Assembly (NCBI GenBank): GCA_905250115.1
Contig: CAJNOI010000002.1
Location: 1,267,678 to 1,331,677, forward strand
Direction of reading: 5' to 3'
Source of the DNA: Adineta steineri
Lineage: Eukaryota > Rotifera > Eurotatoria > Adinetida > Adinetidae
DNA: 64,000 bases
Shown: positions 51,439-63,142 of the stretch, piece by piece
How positions within the stretch are numbered: the stretch's first letter is position 1
Layout of the letters: each line of letters starts with the position of its first letter
Made by a program: the position numbers and the translations under genes
The notes under the pieces: model-generated
What the model was told of the DNA's origin: nothing
The model's input: only the letters and a program-made list of their open reading frames with translations
Databases searched by the model: none

Positions 51439-54400
51439 TCACTGATTGCTATCTAAGGCAGCAGCTACTTTGTAGCCACGATAAGTCGGATTTTGATATT
51501 TGACAGTTGCTTGGCGATAAAGTGGATTTACATCCTAAAACGTAAAATATTTATGAATAAAATTTTATCTTATTTTTTTTTTCAAATCTTACTGTTTCCC
51601 ATTTTGCTTTTTCACGTTCTTGTTCAAATTTAGCAAATTCTCTTCGATCATGTAATGTAGCTAACATACGCCATACCATTAAACAAAATAAACCAAATGC
51701 TAATATACTTGAAACAATAATTATTATTGTTGAACGAACAGATAATATACGTCGACAACCTTTTTCATGAAATACATTATTTTAAAGAAAATAATAAATA
51801 AATAAAAATAATTACTTTTAGTTTTTTGAACTCGTAAAACAAGTTGATCTTTTTCATTATGATATGTATAAAAAAATCGACATTGATCTTGTTCATCATC
51901 AAATTGACATAAACGATGATAACGATCTTCTACAAAATATTAAATAATTTTATTTAAATAGAGATTTTGAATAAATAATCATTTTTATTACTTCGAGCAT
52001 CGTCAATAGTTTCAAAGCGATATGGACATTGGTCACATTGTTCGTCTGTTAATGATCCACTTTGAAATACTTTACAAAGAACACAATCTTTAGTAGCAGC
52101 ACAACGATGTTCACATGTCTAGAAATTAAAACAAAAATTATTTAAACATACATTTCTAATAGATTAATTCTTTAGATGTCATTGCTCAACTCATTAAAAG
52201 GATTGAATATTATTTACAAAAAGTTGAGGTCACTTTATGTTCATGTTAAAGTAATGTTATGTTACGTCTGCTAATAATTCCCGTGTGAGAATCAAATAAA
52301 TCTATAGAGAAATCATTGTCTTAATCATTTATGTATCATACACTAAAACAAAATTTGGATACTCTAATTATAACCTGATGAGCGACTTTATCAAGTTTAT
52401 AACAAATATTTGAAAGAACAAACTATCAGTAAAACTTTTATGTTAATTGATGTACTTACAGGACAGTCTTCGCATGTTGGTCCCAGATATCCAGAATCTT
52501 TATTACATTTACATCGACCACATTCACATACACCTTGATTATTACAAATAGTCTAATTGATAAAACAAAAACAAGTTCAATTAAATAAAATTCAGAATAT
52601 ATTTCAACATACATTATTCACACGACAAGTATCCGTTTTTGTTGTACATGAACAATCATCTCCTGTCCAACCTTCTTTACATTTACATCGTTTATCACAA
52701 GTACATATACCATGATCAGCTCCTACATATATATATGTTATAATTCAATTTTTAAAAATAATTTTCTTCGTTACCCGAACAAATAAGATCATTCTTTCTT
52801 GGACATGAAAAATCATCACATTCACAATAATCTCCATATATACGTTGATCCGTCTAAATAATAATAATAAATAATAATTTCATTTCATCTATTCATTTCT
52901 TACTCCAAGTGTTGTTGCTGATTCACAGGCACATCTTCCACAAGTACATTGTCCGCGTCCAGAACAAATATCTGATGTTCCCGGTCTAGAATAAAAAATA
53001 AATTTGTAAAAGATTAAACATCAATTTCGTTTTTTTCTTACTTTATACATTGTTTACGTTTTTCATCAGCATTTGTTGAATGTTTATCACATTCACATTC
53101 TCGTCCATAGAAACCCTTTTCACATGCACAAACTCCACATTCATATATACCATGATTTGAACATTGTGGACCATTTGCTTGACGTGGAACTTTTGAACAT
53201 GGACATGAACAATTTGTTTGAAATGTTATACGTATTTTATCATTTAATCCATGAGTATAGATTGAAAATGTTGTTGGTGCACCATTATTTATACATTTTG
53301 TTGCAAGTATTTCAACTTCAAAATTAAGCTAAACATATAAAAATATTAAAAGAATGTTCAACATTTATTTAATTCTACTTACAACACCACCAACATTAAC
53401 TGTACATTCTGGTTTATTTCGTTTATTTCTACAAAAAAAAGTTATAAATAATAAATAGTATAGAAAAACATTGTTTATTTACTCTTGACAATCAGGTGTA
53501 AATTTAACTGTCAAACCATCAGGTAAATCATTAGAAACCATCATCATGATCGATGATGAAATTTTCTAAATATAAAATGTATTATTACAAAATTATTTAA
53601 CGATATGAAATAAATACTCGATAATTTTGACTAATTAAATTAACAATATTACTAGAATCTTGTTTTAATTCACCAACAACAGCACCATCGATTAATTCCG
53701 TAAGTGTTTGATAGAGAGCTAATTGAGATTGTGTCACAGCAAATATAATATTCACATTTTTTTCACTTAATTTCGCGCTTATTTGACCAATAGATGGATA
53801 ATCCTTGAAAAAAAATTATTGTCTTTTAAAAAAACCACAAATTAATTTTTACTTGTTTATCACTATGTGTATATTCATTATTCGTCATATGACATTCACC
53901 ATCATTTGGTTCAATAATACCTGCCAACTAGATACAAGAAAAAAGAATTAGTCATCAAGCTAATAGATTAATTTACAATCACTTATAACAAGTTGTTTTT
54001 TTTCAAAAGAATCTTTTTAGATATCCCTATGAATACTATTGAAATTACCTTGAAAGGCTATTTATCTCTCGGAAAAAGGGCAGAACAATTTTTTTGCCTG
54101 AAGCAAATTACTAATGGTGCTAATCTTTTTAGTACATATGTTACATACTCTTCCATCGCCTGCATAATGAAAACCAGCATCTGTTGAAAAAACAATTAAT
54201 TTTCGAGAATCATTTCTCCAACCAATAATATCCTTGAAAAAAAAGAATAAATAGATTAAGAATATATATTTCTCTTTTTTAATATAAATCTATATACATC
54301 ACAAACAATAGCTTGCATAACAGCATCAAGTCCACCTTCAGGTGCATCAATATTTCCGGAAACGGGTGCTTCTCGTACTTGATACTAAAATTATAAACAA

Positions 54401-55348
54401 AACTTTGATATATTGAAAACAATATATATATCGATCTAAAATTCAAACCTCAAATTCCGCAACATCATCTGATAATTTCATATGATGTTTAAATCCATAA
54501 GCTTTAACACAGGGTCCATTATAACTAGTTGGACATGGACGTTCAACTCTAATAATTATAAAATATATTGTTTTTTTTTTGTAAATAAGAATTCTTACGT
54601 ATTTGGTGCTGGTTGTACAAATGGTGGAACATTTTTATCAACAAATGAACCAAAACCAAGACGAAAATTTTTTGTTATTGATTGCATTTGTGTTGCTAAT
54701 ATTCGTCCTAAATAACTTAATTTTTCTTTATCATCAAGCATAGAATGTGATAAATCCATGAGAAAATATAAATCAACTGGATAATCTTCTGCTTGACGAA
54801 AACGTATTGGAATTTTTTCTGAATCATCTAGCAAAAATTGAAAAAAATAAATAAATTATAATTTATCATAAATTATTTTTTACTTATTCGTAATATAACA
54901 TGAACAGCTTGAGGAGATAATTGAACAGCTTGTGATGTATTCGTAATTGCATTTGAAAGTGAATCATTTTGTAAAACATAATGATAACTTTTAAATGATA
55001 CTAAATGATCTGGACATGTCAATTGTAAATTATCAATTGTGTCACAATGAAAAAAAGAACCATTACGTGTTGACATATCCGATGAATTCTAATCAATTAA
55101 ATTTTAAAATAGAATTCTTCTTTTTTTTTATTCTTATTTATTTTACCTGAGAACACCAAGCACATTGATTTGATAATGATAAACATGATGAACATGATTC
55201 TTGTGAATTACATTGTTCTATAACGAAGAAAATTTTTGCGATATTTTTTATTTCAAATAAATATCAAAAATTTACCTAGACTAGTGATGACATGAATTAT
55301 GAACAAAAGAAGTAAGATTAAATTAATTAAAAATGATTTTATCAGCAT
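51439..55348 (-). CDS. ITGB: Integrin beta subunit
   Basis: About nineteen exons from ATG 55348 to the stop at 51439. The order is: signal peptide ([20 protein letters not shown]); PSI domain ([20 protein letters not shown]); hybrid segment; and a beta-I domain with the MIDAS DLSHSM (DxSxS) in [18 protein letters not shown], plus [20 protein letters not shown] and ANVIFAVT-like strands. Four cysteine-rich I-EGF modules follow ([18 protein letters not shown], then CGRCAC, CDKRCKC and CGRCKC), a beta-tail region, a transmembrane helix ([20 protein letters not shown]) and a cytoplasmic tail [20 protein letters not shown] with the two NPxY motifs NPLY and NPTY. The subunit heterodimerises with an integrin alpha chain for cell-matrix adhesion and talin/kindlin signalling. 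All key motifs are present, so it should be functional. It is head-to-head with the B-box-like gene. Confidence 0.95.
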
Positions 55349-55993
55349 TGTTTAATGGAAAGAGAAAAACAGGACACGGAATCAAATTGTATCTATGTAG
55401 TCATGCGAAGAACAACAAAAAAAAAGATACAGATCGATCGATGGAATGAAGGACGGACCGAACATAGTAGTAATATTATCGACAAATGGCGAAAAGGTAT
55501 ATAGATGTCCTCATTGAGTAGATAGAACTGTTGTTAGATGTCTACGATTTTAATTATCTGCACAAATCGATTGAACTTAAAATTTTGTAAAAATATAAAA
55601 CTAGTTCCTATGTTGATCTATTTAATAATAAGATAATTATATCCATATTATTCTATAAATTTTTACTCTGATGATAAATCTTTATTTATCTTATTAGAAT
55701 AATCTTAAAATAGTATAATATTACACTATATTCATTTTCATTTACATAAATTTCAATACAGACAAGGTAACGGGATACATGTTTTGTATTTAGTAAAAAA
55801 TATTTTCTTTTTTTTTTTATATAGTTTACATGCCGCCTTGATGATGCTTTTAACAAACGGATTTTTCTTTCGTTCTGCATCTTTTAGACGTTTATGAAAG
55901 GAAAAAACCTTGTTCGTTCTTTCATAAGTATTTGTTTCTGTTTCATTTCGTTTCACATAAACACACATATACGTACGCACGTACGAAAGGAAA
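55349..55993. promoter_or_regulatory. Divergent promoter between integrin beta and B-box gene
   Basis: About 650 bases between two start codons on opposite strands. AT-rich; no canonical TATA or CCAAT noticed. Confidence 0.4.
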
Positions 55994-56716
55994 ATGTCAA
56001 CAATATCATCTTTACCATGCGTTGCTGAAAAATGTGAGCTTGCATCTCTTGCTTTATGTCAATGTTGTAAAAAAGATTTATGTATTGATCATTTAAATGA
56101 GCATGCTAATCAACGCAATGAAAAACTTCTTCCATTTATTGATAAAATCAATGTTTTATTAGATCGTTTTAATAAATTTTATGATGGTGAACAATCAGGT
56201 CTTCAACAACTTGATGAATGGCGTCAACAATCCTATAAAATAATCGATGATTTTTATGATAAAAAACGTCAAGAATTTATTGATGAAACTACTTATAAAC
56301 AACGTGAACAATTGAATGAAATGAATAATAAATTAAAAGAATTAATTAGAAAAAAAGGTGGTACACAACAAGATTTTGATATTTTTTCAGAAAATATGCA
56401 TTCAATCGAACAATATATTGATAAACTTCAACAGATTCAACTTATACTGCCTCCATTAACAATCGATAATAATTGTCTTCTTCGACCTGTAACACAACAG
56501 AATGAATCAGTTGAAACCACCTCAACGAATTTAAATAATAAATCTCCCGAAAATTCAAATAAATCTTCAACGAGACAAAAATCAGTAGAAAAATCTTCAA
56601 AAAAAAAGAAAAAATCATCTCGATATTCCGACGAATCACCTGATCGATCTTCACGACATAGAAGTAGATCACCACGTGGTCGTTCAAAAAGAAGCAAGTA
56701 TAAGAAAGTACTATAA
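55994..56716 (+). CDS. B-box-like zinc finger protein with RS-rich tail
   Basis: ATG 55994, 240 codons in one frame. The N-terminus is a B-box-like zinc-binding pattern (CVAEKCELASLALCQCCKKD, then LCIDHLNEH). A coiled-coil of about 100 residues follows (LDEWRQQSYKIIDDFYDKKR, EQLNEMNNKLKELIRKKG), then a Ser/Lys/Arg-rich tail ending RSRSPRGRSKRSKYKKVL. No RING domain precedes the B-box. Genes with this B-box-plus-coil layout are common in bdelloids (from memory). The RS tail suggests RNA or nuclear association (inference). A Cys/His-rich open stretch directly downstream (56745-56901) may be a further exon, but the splice phase does not fit. Function unknown. Confidence 0.7.
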   Translation: MSTISSLPCVAEKCELASLALCQCCKKDLCIDHLNEHANQRNEKLLPFIDKINVLLDRFNKFYDGEQSGLQQLDEWRQQSYKIIDDFYDKKRQEFIDETTYKQREQLNEMNNKLKELIRKKGGTQQDFDIFSENMHSIEQYIDKLQQIQLILPPLTIDNNCLLRPVTQQNESVETTSTNLNNKSPENSNKSSTRQKSVEKSSKKKKKSSRYSDESPDRSSRHRSRSPRGRSKRSKYKKVL

Positions 56717-56744
56717 AAAATACTAATAAATAATCTTTATTAAG

Positions 56745-56901
56745 AACGTGATAAATCATCCGGTTCAGATTCACCTAAATCATCAAATTGTAATGATTGT
56801 CGTGGTTGTCATTTTTTTCAAGATCGTTTTGGTCCTGGTTTTATGGATTCTTTTGGTCCATGTTCATGTGATTGTCATAAATGGGCGTATAATAATACAT
56901 A
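56745..56901 (+). CDS. Possible second exon of the B-box gene (Cys/His-rich)
   Basis: After a splice-acceptor-like TTTATTAAG, the frame starting CGTGATAAATCA reads RDKSSGSDSPKSSNCNDCRG, continues with CHFFQDRFGPGFMDSFGPC and ends CSCDCHKWAYNNT at a stop around 56899. This continues the Ser-rich tail in composition and adds a clear C-x2-C-x2-CH...C-x-C-x-CH pattern. Joining it to the strong donor at 56698 (GTATAAG) gives the wrong phase by one base, so either the splice differs or a base is wrong in the assembly. It is kept as a separate, low-confidence entry. Confidence 0.4.
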
Positions 56902-57101
56902 AATAATTTTCAATCATAAATTAAACTTACATATGATCAATTTTAAGATTATTTATGTTTATGTTTACAGTCTTTCTTATTTTTATATTTACTTGGTGAT
57001 AATTTTATATGAATGATTAAAATTAAAATTGAAAAGAACATTTTTCATGTGATACAAAACTTAAGAATTTTGTTTTTTTTTTGTTCTAAAGACAACGATC
57101 A

Positions 57102-58151
57102 TTACGACGAAATATTTTTCGTTTCGATATTCATTTTTGTAATTGCTTTTTGTTCGATTTTATCGATATCAAAATATAATGCCGGTGTTACCCATCTACT
57201 ACAAGAACATTTTGCACCATTTAAATTATATTTTCCTACAATTGTAGAACATTGCGGACATTTAATAGTATCAAAATGAGCATTTTCAGGTTGATCAATT
57301 TGAATCATTACCCATTCAAGATAATTTGTAAATAGTTTCTGGTGACATTCTTTTTCCAGCTCGGATTTCATTTGTTTTTCAACTCCATATTTCATAAACC
57401 AATCAAATAATCCACCACCTTCAGAATGTCGTGATAAATCAGCATTAGTAAATAATTCTCTATGACATTCTCGACATATGTATGTTTCTATAATAGTACA
57501 TGTAGCATGACCATAAGGAAGTGTAAATGCTTGGTGAAATTGTTGACGAAGATTATTTTTCCCATCAATTCCATCATTTTCTGTATCATGATTAATATAA
57601 ATAGCACGAGTACGTTCAAATTGAAATTCTTTATACAATCCATGATTAAGATCTAATTGATTATTCATTTGTTCAAATAAATATAATTGAGCTGAAAAAC
57701 TCGGATTTGGATGAACAATAGGACGTGCAAGTCTTAAACGTTTTAATGCAATATTAGCCGATAATTTATACCGACGCATTAACCACATACACGCAATTGT
57801 TGCACTACGAGATACACCTTTTAAAAATAAAAATAATAGAAATTTAATTTAATTTTCTGACTAACCAGCTTGACAATGAATAAGTACATTACTTTTTGAA
57901 TCGTCTGATAAAGCTTTATCAATAAAATCATAACATGAATCAAATTCAGTTAATAAATCTGTTGTTTCCATATCTTCAACACGAATATGTTTACGTATAC
58001 GATTATCATTTGCGTCAGTTGGTAATTCTGAATTGATTATACTTATAATATGTGTAATATGAAGACTATCTAATGCAATGGTATTTTCCATAGCATCAAG
58101 ACTTCCAAGCCAAACACGATCATCAATTAGATCTGCACTAAACTCCATCAA
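57102..58151 (-). CDS. DUSP12: Dual specificity phosphatase 12 homologue
   Basis: Two exons, 58151-57866 and 57817-57102, 333 residues. The N-terminal dual specificity phosphatase domain begins with the typical DDRVWLGSLDAMEN. The catalytic loop HCQAGVSRS is split by the intron and rebuilt by splicing (Cys nucleophile, Arg at +6). The C-terminal zinc-binding region, distinctive for DUSP12/YVH1, has YICRECHRELF...SRHSEG and IKCPQCSTIVGKYNLNG...CSCSRWVTPAL. YVH1/DUSP12 proteins take part in late 60S ribosome maturation as well as having phosphatase activity. Catalytic and zinc ligands are all present. Start choice between the two adjacent Met codons (58151, 58148) is open. Confidence 0.92.
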
Positions 58152-59094
58152 TCTGTAAATAGAAAATTATTATCATGAGAAAAAAAGTACGTCATATTTT
58201 TGAGTGTATTCTTTGAAATAAAAACAAATTTCTTTACTATGTAACCTTATGCAAGATTTATTTTACAACTTAATAACAACAACACGTGTCCCTATAATTA
58301 CTTCGATTAAAAAAATATTGATATGAACTTATTTCAGTTAATCCATCGTTTCTAGTTTGTACAACCGTAAGACAAAGATTATTAGTACTAGCATCTCGAG
58401 TACTTTACCAGCACATTTTGATTTAGTCACGTCCTTGATATTTTTTATTTATCAGATGAAAAATTGACTTATTCTGATGTGTAACACGCAGGTAGTTTAT
58501 GAATTTTATTAGTAGTAAAACCGTTCTTTCGAAATGATGATTAGTAGAATCAATTACATTCACTGATGTCGACACAACTTTTATTAACAATCTTGTGTTA
58601 TTATTTAATAGAACAGGTAAGCACTGTATTTTTGTTCTTGATTAAAAACAAAAATAAGAAAAAGGTGAAGATTATTTTTGCTTGTTTTTGTCTGACCTGA
58701 ATATTTAGGTTTAAGGCAGTGTTTTTCTGTCTCTATTTTTACGCTTCAATAGATTCATCGACAAATAAATAATATATATCATGTACAGGACTTTTATACC
58801 TTAAATTTCTTAATAATCACAAAAAAAAATCGTTGTTTTATCACACAATTAATAATTTTCGAAATTTGATATATATAAATATGAAAAAAAAAATCAAATA
58901 ACAATATGTTGTATTCTCAAATGATATGTATAAAGACGTGAAAAATAATTTAAATTATATTTACATACAGTTTCAATGCTAAGCAGTAAATTAAAAAAAA
59001 AAGAAAAGAAATATTTTTATCTACAAAAAAGTTTTTTTTAAAAAAATGGAATAAAAGAATTAAAAATTGTATTATCTTGGTATATTGACTATAA
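58152..59094. other. Intergenic, no gene seen
   Basis: Contains the DUSP12 promoter and the RUNDC3 3' UTR. AT-rich; no ORF or RNA recognised. Confidence 0.5.
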
Positions 59095-61011
59095 TTATTC
59101 AACTGGTATTTCATTAGATTGAGTTTGACTAGAATCCTCTGGCGTAGTTGTAGTTACTGTTTGCATTCGTTGTTCTTCTTCATCCGTAGATGAAATTGAA
59201 AGGGAAGTTGCTGATGAAATCATTTCTGGACTTGATATTGATTTCATTTCAGTAACTTTATGATTAGTATTTGATGGTAATTGACGAGCAAGATCATATT
59301 GATCATCATCTGTATTTGTTGTTGTTGTAGAATGACTTGAACGACTAGATGATGAATAAATTAAATCATTCGATTGTTTGGAATCAGTATTTTCTACAGA
59401 TTCAGGTGTTCGTATTTTCCTGAAATAGGAAATCTTAAGAATTTTCTTTTCTTGAAATAAATTATTTACGTTTGATCATTTGTTGGTGTTGGCGGTGAAT
59501 TTATTTTTTGATTATTTAAATGAGAAGAATTTTTCGGTGGTGAGTTTGAACCTGGTTGTAGTGATTTCCTACGTCGAAATTCAATGTCATCTCGAGCTGT
59601 TCGTCTAATCATAAAAATAATTCTTTTTAAGGATAATTATTTAACATTTATACAAACAATTCAAGTTGAAGTTCAAGAATAATATTCTCCATTTGTACGA
59701 TTTCTCTCTCGCGTTCACTTTTTAATGTATCATAACGAATTTTTAATTGTTGTAATTCACGATCACGATGTCGTAAAAGTTCTTCAAAGTATTTCTATAA
59801 TAAAATTTAATTTTAATAAACAAAAAAATATAAATTTTCAATTTAATATTTACTCGTTGTTCAACTTCAAGTTTATATTTTTCTATTGATAATACTTCAC
59901 CTTGCGATGAATTCAATAAATTCTGTTCATTCATAGATGCTAAATTTGGTGATGGTTGTTTATTTTCTTCATTACTATTTTGATCTTTCAATGCTTGTTT
60001 AATTCTATTATTAGAAAGACAGAAAAACATAGAATCAATTATTTTTTTTAAAAAATTTACTGTTTGGATTTGTAACATAAAAATGGTGTTAAATCAATAA
60101 CATCAATTTCTGAATCATTTAATAGAAGAGGAGCAAGTATTAGATTATCTTGTTTGAAACAAAAACTAAAATTGGAATAATTTTACAATAAATAATATTA
60201 TGAAAAAAAATCAGTTTGCAATACCTGAAATCAATGGCATTTAATGCAGCTAATTGATCACATATGATAAATGCTTGCGATGATGTCATTATTGAATCAT
60301 CATGATAGAATTTTCTAAGAAAATGAATTTTTGATAATTTTTTTAGACTCTTTTTCTTCTTTCACATACCGAACAAGATGACAATCAGAAATGACAAGTT
60401 TTAAAAGTTCAGAAAGTTTCTTCTCCATTAATGCTAATTTGAGCCATGCTCGACCCTGGAAGAAAAAAATTCAAAAATAAGATTTGGCTATCATTTTGTT
60501 TCTGATAATCGTACTTTATCTTTTGAATTACGAGAATTTGATATTTCTTCAACTCGTTCAATGACTATCAAACAAAAAAGATATATCAATATAATATTTT
60601 AAATGCTATTCTTACTAGGTTTTCGACAAGAACCAATACATGCTGGTCGAATAAAATCCCAAAAATAAGTTCGATCGGTTAACCAACTTGCTATTCAATA
60701 GAAGAAAATCATTTTTTTTAAATATTTAAACATGTTTTTCTACTCTTACTAATTACCTCGCATACGAAAACTGAGAATTCGTTCAAGTACTAGAATAAAA
60801 TTCGTTATATCAGTATTACGATCGTCAAGAATTGGTATTGCACTGGGCGATGATGATTGATCAATTAATGTATTCAGTGTTAATCTAATAAAATAAATTT
60901 TTCGAATATATAAATGAAACTGAATAAAAATAAAACTTACTTAATCAAATTAAGTAAATTTGCCTTTTCTCTTTCTGTATTTTTACTTTCATTTTGAATG
61001 GTTGTTGCCAT
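59095..61011 (-). CDS. RUNDC3: RUN domain-containing protein 3 (RUNDC3A/B family)
   Basis: About ten exons, ATG 61011 (MATTIQNESKNTEREKANLL), stop 59095. The RUN domain covers NLLNLIK..., FILVLERILSFRMR, RTYFWDFIRPACI, GRAWLKLALMEKKLSELLKL, HLVRKFYHDDSIM and LAALNAIDFSFCFKQDNLIL, with the closing IDVIDLTPFL. Then come a coiled coil (EKYKLEVEQR, KYFEELLRHRDRELQQLKIR, REREIVQMENIILELQLEL) and a Ser/Thr-rich disordered C-terminus (ending SQTQSNEIPVE). Order and diagnostic blocks are those of RUNDC3A/B, neuronal effectors of Rap-type GTPases. Intact. Confidence 0.9.
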
Positions 61012-62095
61012 ATTTTATCTAGAAATAAGTTTAAGGTTTTTTAGTAAAATATTACTCTATGCTGAAGCATTCCAATTAGAAATGAACTGATCGATTCAAT
61101 GTAACAAAAACATAGATAAGCAAGAATAAAAATCAATTGTTTGTAATTTGAAGCGAAAATCTATATGCTGACTGTTATGATATTCACTTTTCGTGAGATT
61201 ATATCATCACCACCATTTTTCTCATGCATATTTTTTCTTTGCGTATGTTTTTTGACTGCTGTCAAAATAACATACACTGACAGTTTTCAAATGCAATTTA
61301 TTAACAAGAATTTTAATATATTGTGTATATTCTTTAGTAAGTCTATCAAGATCGAGAATCGATCAAATATCGATTTGAAATTATGACACTTTTTTCTTTC
61401 CAATGATGGCTGTTTCAAGTACTTCTATAGATTTAGTCGAATGAATTATTGTGAACAACAAGACAAACTGTAGAAGAATTTATTCTATAAATTTAAATCT
61501 AAAAATAGAAAATAAAAATTCATAAGTTAAAGTTTCATGTGTTCATTGATTAGTTTATACTAAAAAAACAAAAGTAAATAAGATTTATTATTAATAGTAT
61601 ATAATTCAATAAATATATATGTACGATGCGCTTGATTCCAAATGACTTTTGCCTTCAACCAACGTAAAGAGAAACTGAAAATATCTTATAAGACAATACA
61701 ATAATAGAATGTCTTATCTAATTCAGAAAATAACAGTTATATCTGTTTTATTCTTATGATATTATTCTAATGAATTTCTAATAAATATTAATCAATGTAA
61801 TTATTGAATATAAATCTAAAAAAAACCAAAGAAAGCAATTTTTTTTGTTTGTAAATAACCATGAAGGATGATCAATGTTTGTCCTTCATATTCACGTTCA
61901 TACTAATCATCCATGTTTCGTCTGTCTCTCTTTCTCATTTTTTTTTCTCCTTCGTATCGATTTGTCAATCGATATCGTTCGACAAAAAAAAAGAATTTTT
62001 TCACAAGACAAGAAAAAAAAAGAAACAAATAAATCTATATGTACATACAAAATAATATGAGATATTGACGAATAGGAATATCTTAACTATTCTTT
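61012..62095. other. Intergenic, no gene seen
   Basis: RUNDC3 promoter and RBM7-like 3' UTR in about 1.1 kb of AT-rich DNA. ORFs at 61165-61386 and 61861-62060 are low-complexity. Confidence 0.5.
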
Positions 62096-62778
62096 CTAAC
62101 GGTAATAATTATTATAACCTCCTCCTCCTCCGCCTCCTCCTCTTCGTTGTTGATTATAATTTCCATTACGTTGTTTCATATTTGGATAATCTTGTTCATT
62201 TCTATTATATGGATGATAAGAATGTTGTTTTCGACGATCATATCTTTGTGGTTGAATTCGATCTTCATATGCATATTGTGGTTGAGCTGGATAATTGTTA
62301 TCATTATTGGAAAAAAGAGTTACTGGTAATGGTGGTTGTTGTGGCTGCTGCTGCTGTTGCGGTGATTGCCATGGTGCTGAACGATGTAACGATGTATCAG
62401 TGACATATATTTCTGGTGTATATGGTTCATTTGGATTATTATTAAAATCTTTATTTGATGCACGAGCTGCTAAACGTAATGGACGATTAAATAAAGACAC
62501 ATTTTCCATGATTGCTTCAGCATATGGAACTGATTCTTCATGTTTAAATGTAATAAAAGCAAATGAACGACGACCATCACGTTTCATTGTAACTGCTTCT
62601 AAAGGACCACTCTAATAATTTAGAAAAAAAATATTCATTTTTCTTTATTTTAATTTAATAAAAAAATTTGAGATCAATCTACTTGAAGGAATAATTCAAA
62701 TAACATTTCTTCGGTGACATTTTCATGTAGATTGCCACAATATAATGTTCGACGATCTTTATTCTCACGATGAGACAT
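62096..62778 (-). CDS. RBM7: RBM7-like RRM protein
   Basis: Two exons, 62778-62683 and 62611-62096, 203 residues. One RRM covers residues ~8-85: RTLYCGNLHENVTEEMLFEL carries the RNP2-type YCGNL, and GRRSFAFITFKHEESVPYA carries RNP1 (FAFITF). The phrase 'VTEEMLFELF' plus 'FKHEESVPYA' is close to RBM7, the RRM subunit of the nuclear exosome targeting (NEXT) complex. After the RRM comes a Gln/Pro-rich and Tyr/Arg/Asn-rich low-complexity tail, ending with a glycine run (RRGGGGGGGG) then YNNYYR. The Gly tail is different from the vertebrate RBM7 tail. It is divergent from the ECM29 gene across ~360 bases with CCAAT boxes. Confidence 0.82.
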
Positions 62779-63142
62779 CTAAAATAGATTATTTGACATC
62801 AAACAAAATGAAAAGAAAAAACAATATGATAAAAGCAAAAAACGTTGTTGTATATTTATTATTATTGACGTTCTTTCATTTTATAACCAATAGGAAAATT
62901 ATATAAAATTAGAAAAAATTTTTATTTCAGATAAATATTTATTTAAAATATTTTTCTAAATTCTGTTTATTCTATTTAAATAAATAAATTTAAAATTTTA
63001 TATAACAAATTAAATAGCATAGAATGTAATGCTCGTTATTGGTTGGTCTATAGTGAAAAAACTATGAATCATAAACACGCGATATAAAATCCGGTCATAC
63101 TACTTCTTTTTTTAAGTATAAGTACAAAATAAAATTTTTCTT
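62779..63142. promoter_or_regulatory. Divergent promoter with opposed CCAAT boxes
   Basis: Only 364 bases between the starts of RBM7-like (minus) and ECM29 (plus). A CCAAT lies at 62887-62891 and an inverted one (ATTGG) at 63038-63042, each upstream of a different gene. This fits a bidirectional NF-Y-type housekeeping promoter (inference). Confidence 0.5.

Noticed and set aside
56437..56774. Minus-strand ORFs over the RS-rich tail
   Set aside because: Antisense shadows of the plus-strand B-box gene.
62295..62615. 106-codon plus-strand Cys-rich ORF
   Set aside because: Antisense shadow of the Gln/Gly-rich RBM7-like tail; the cysteines are complements of CAG/GCA codons.
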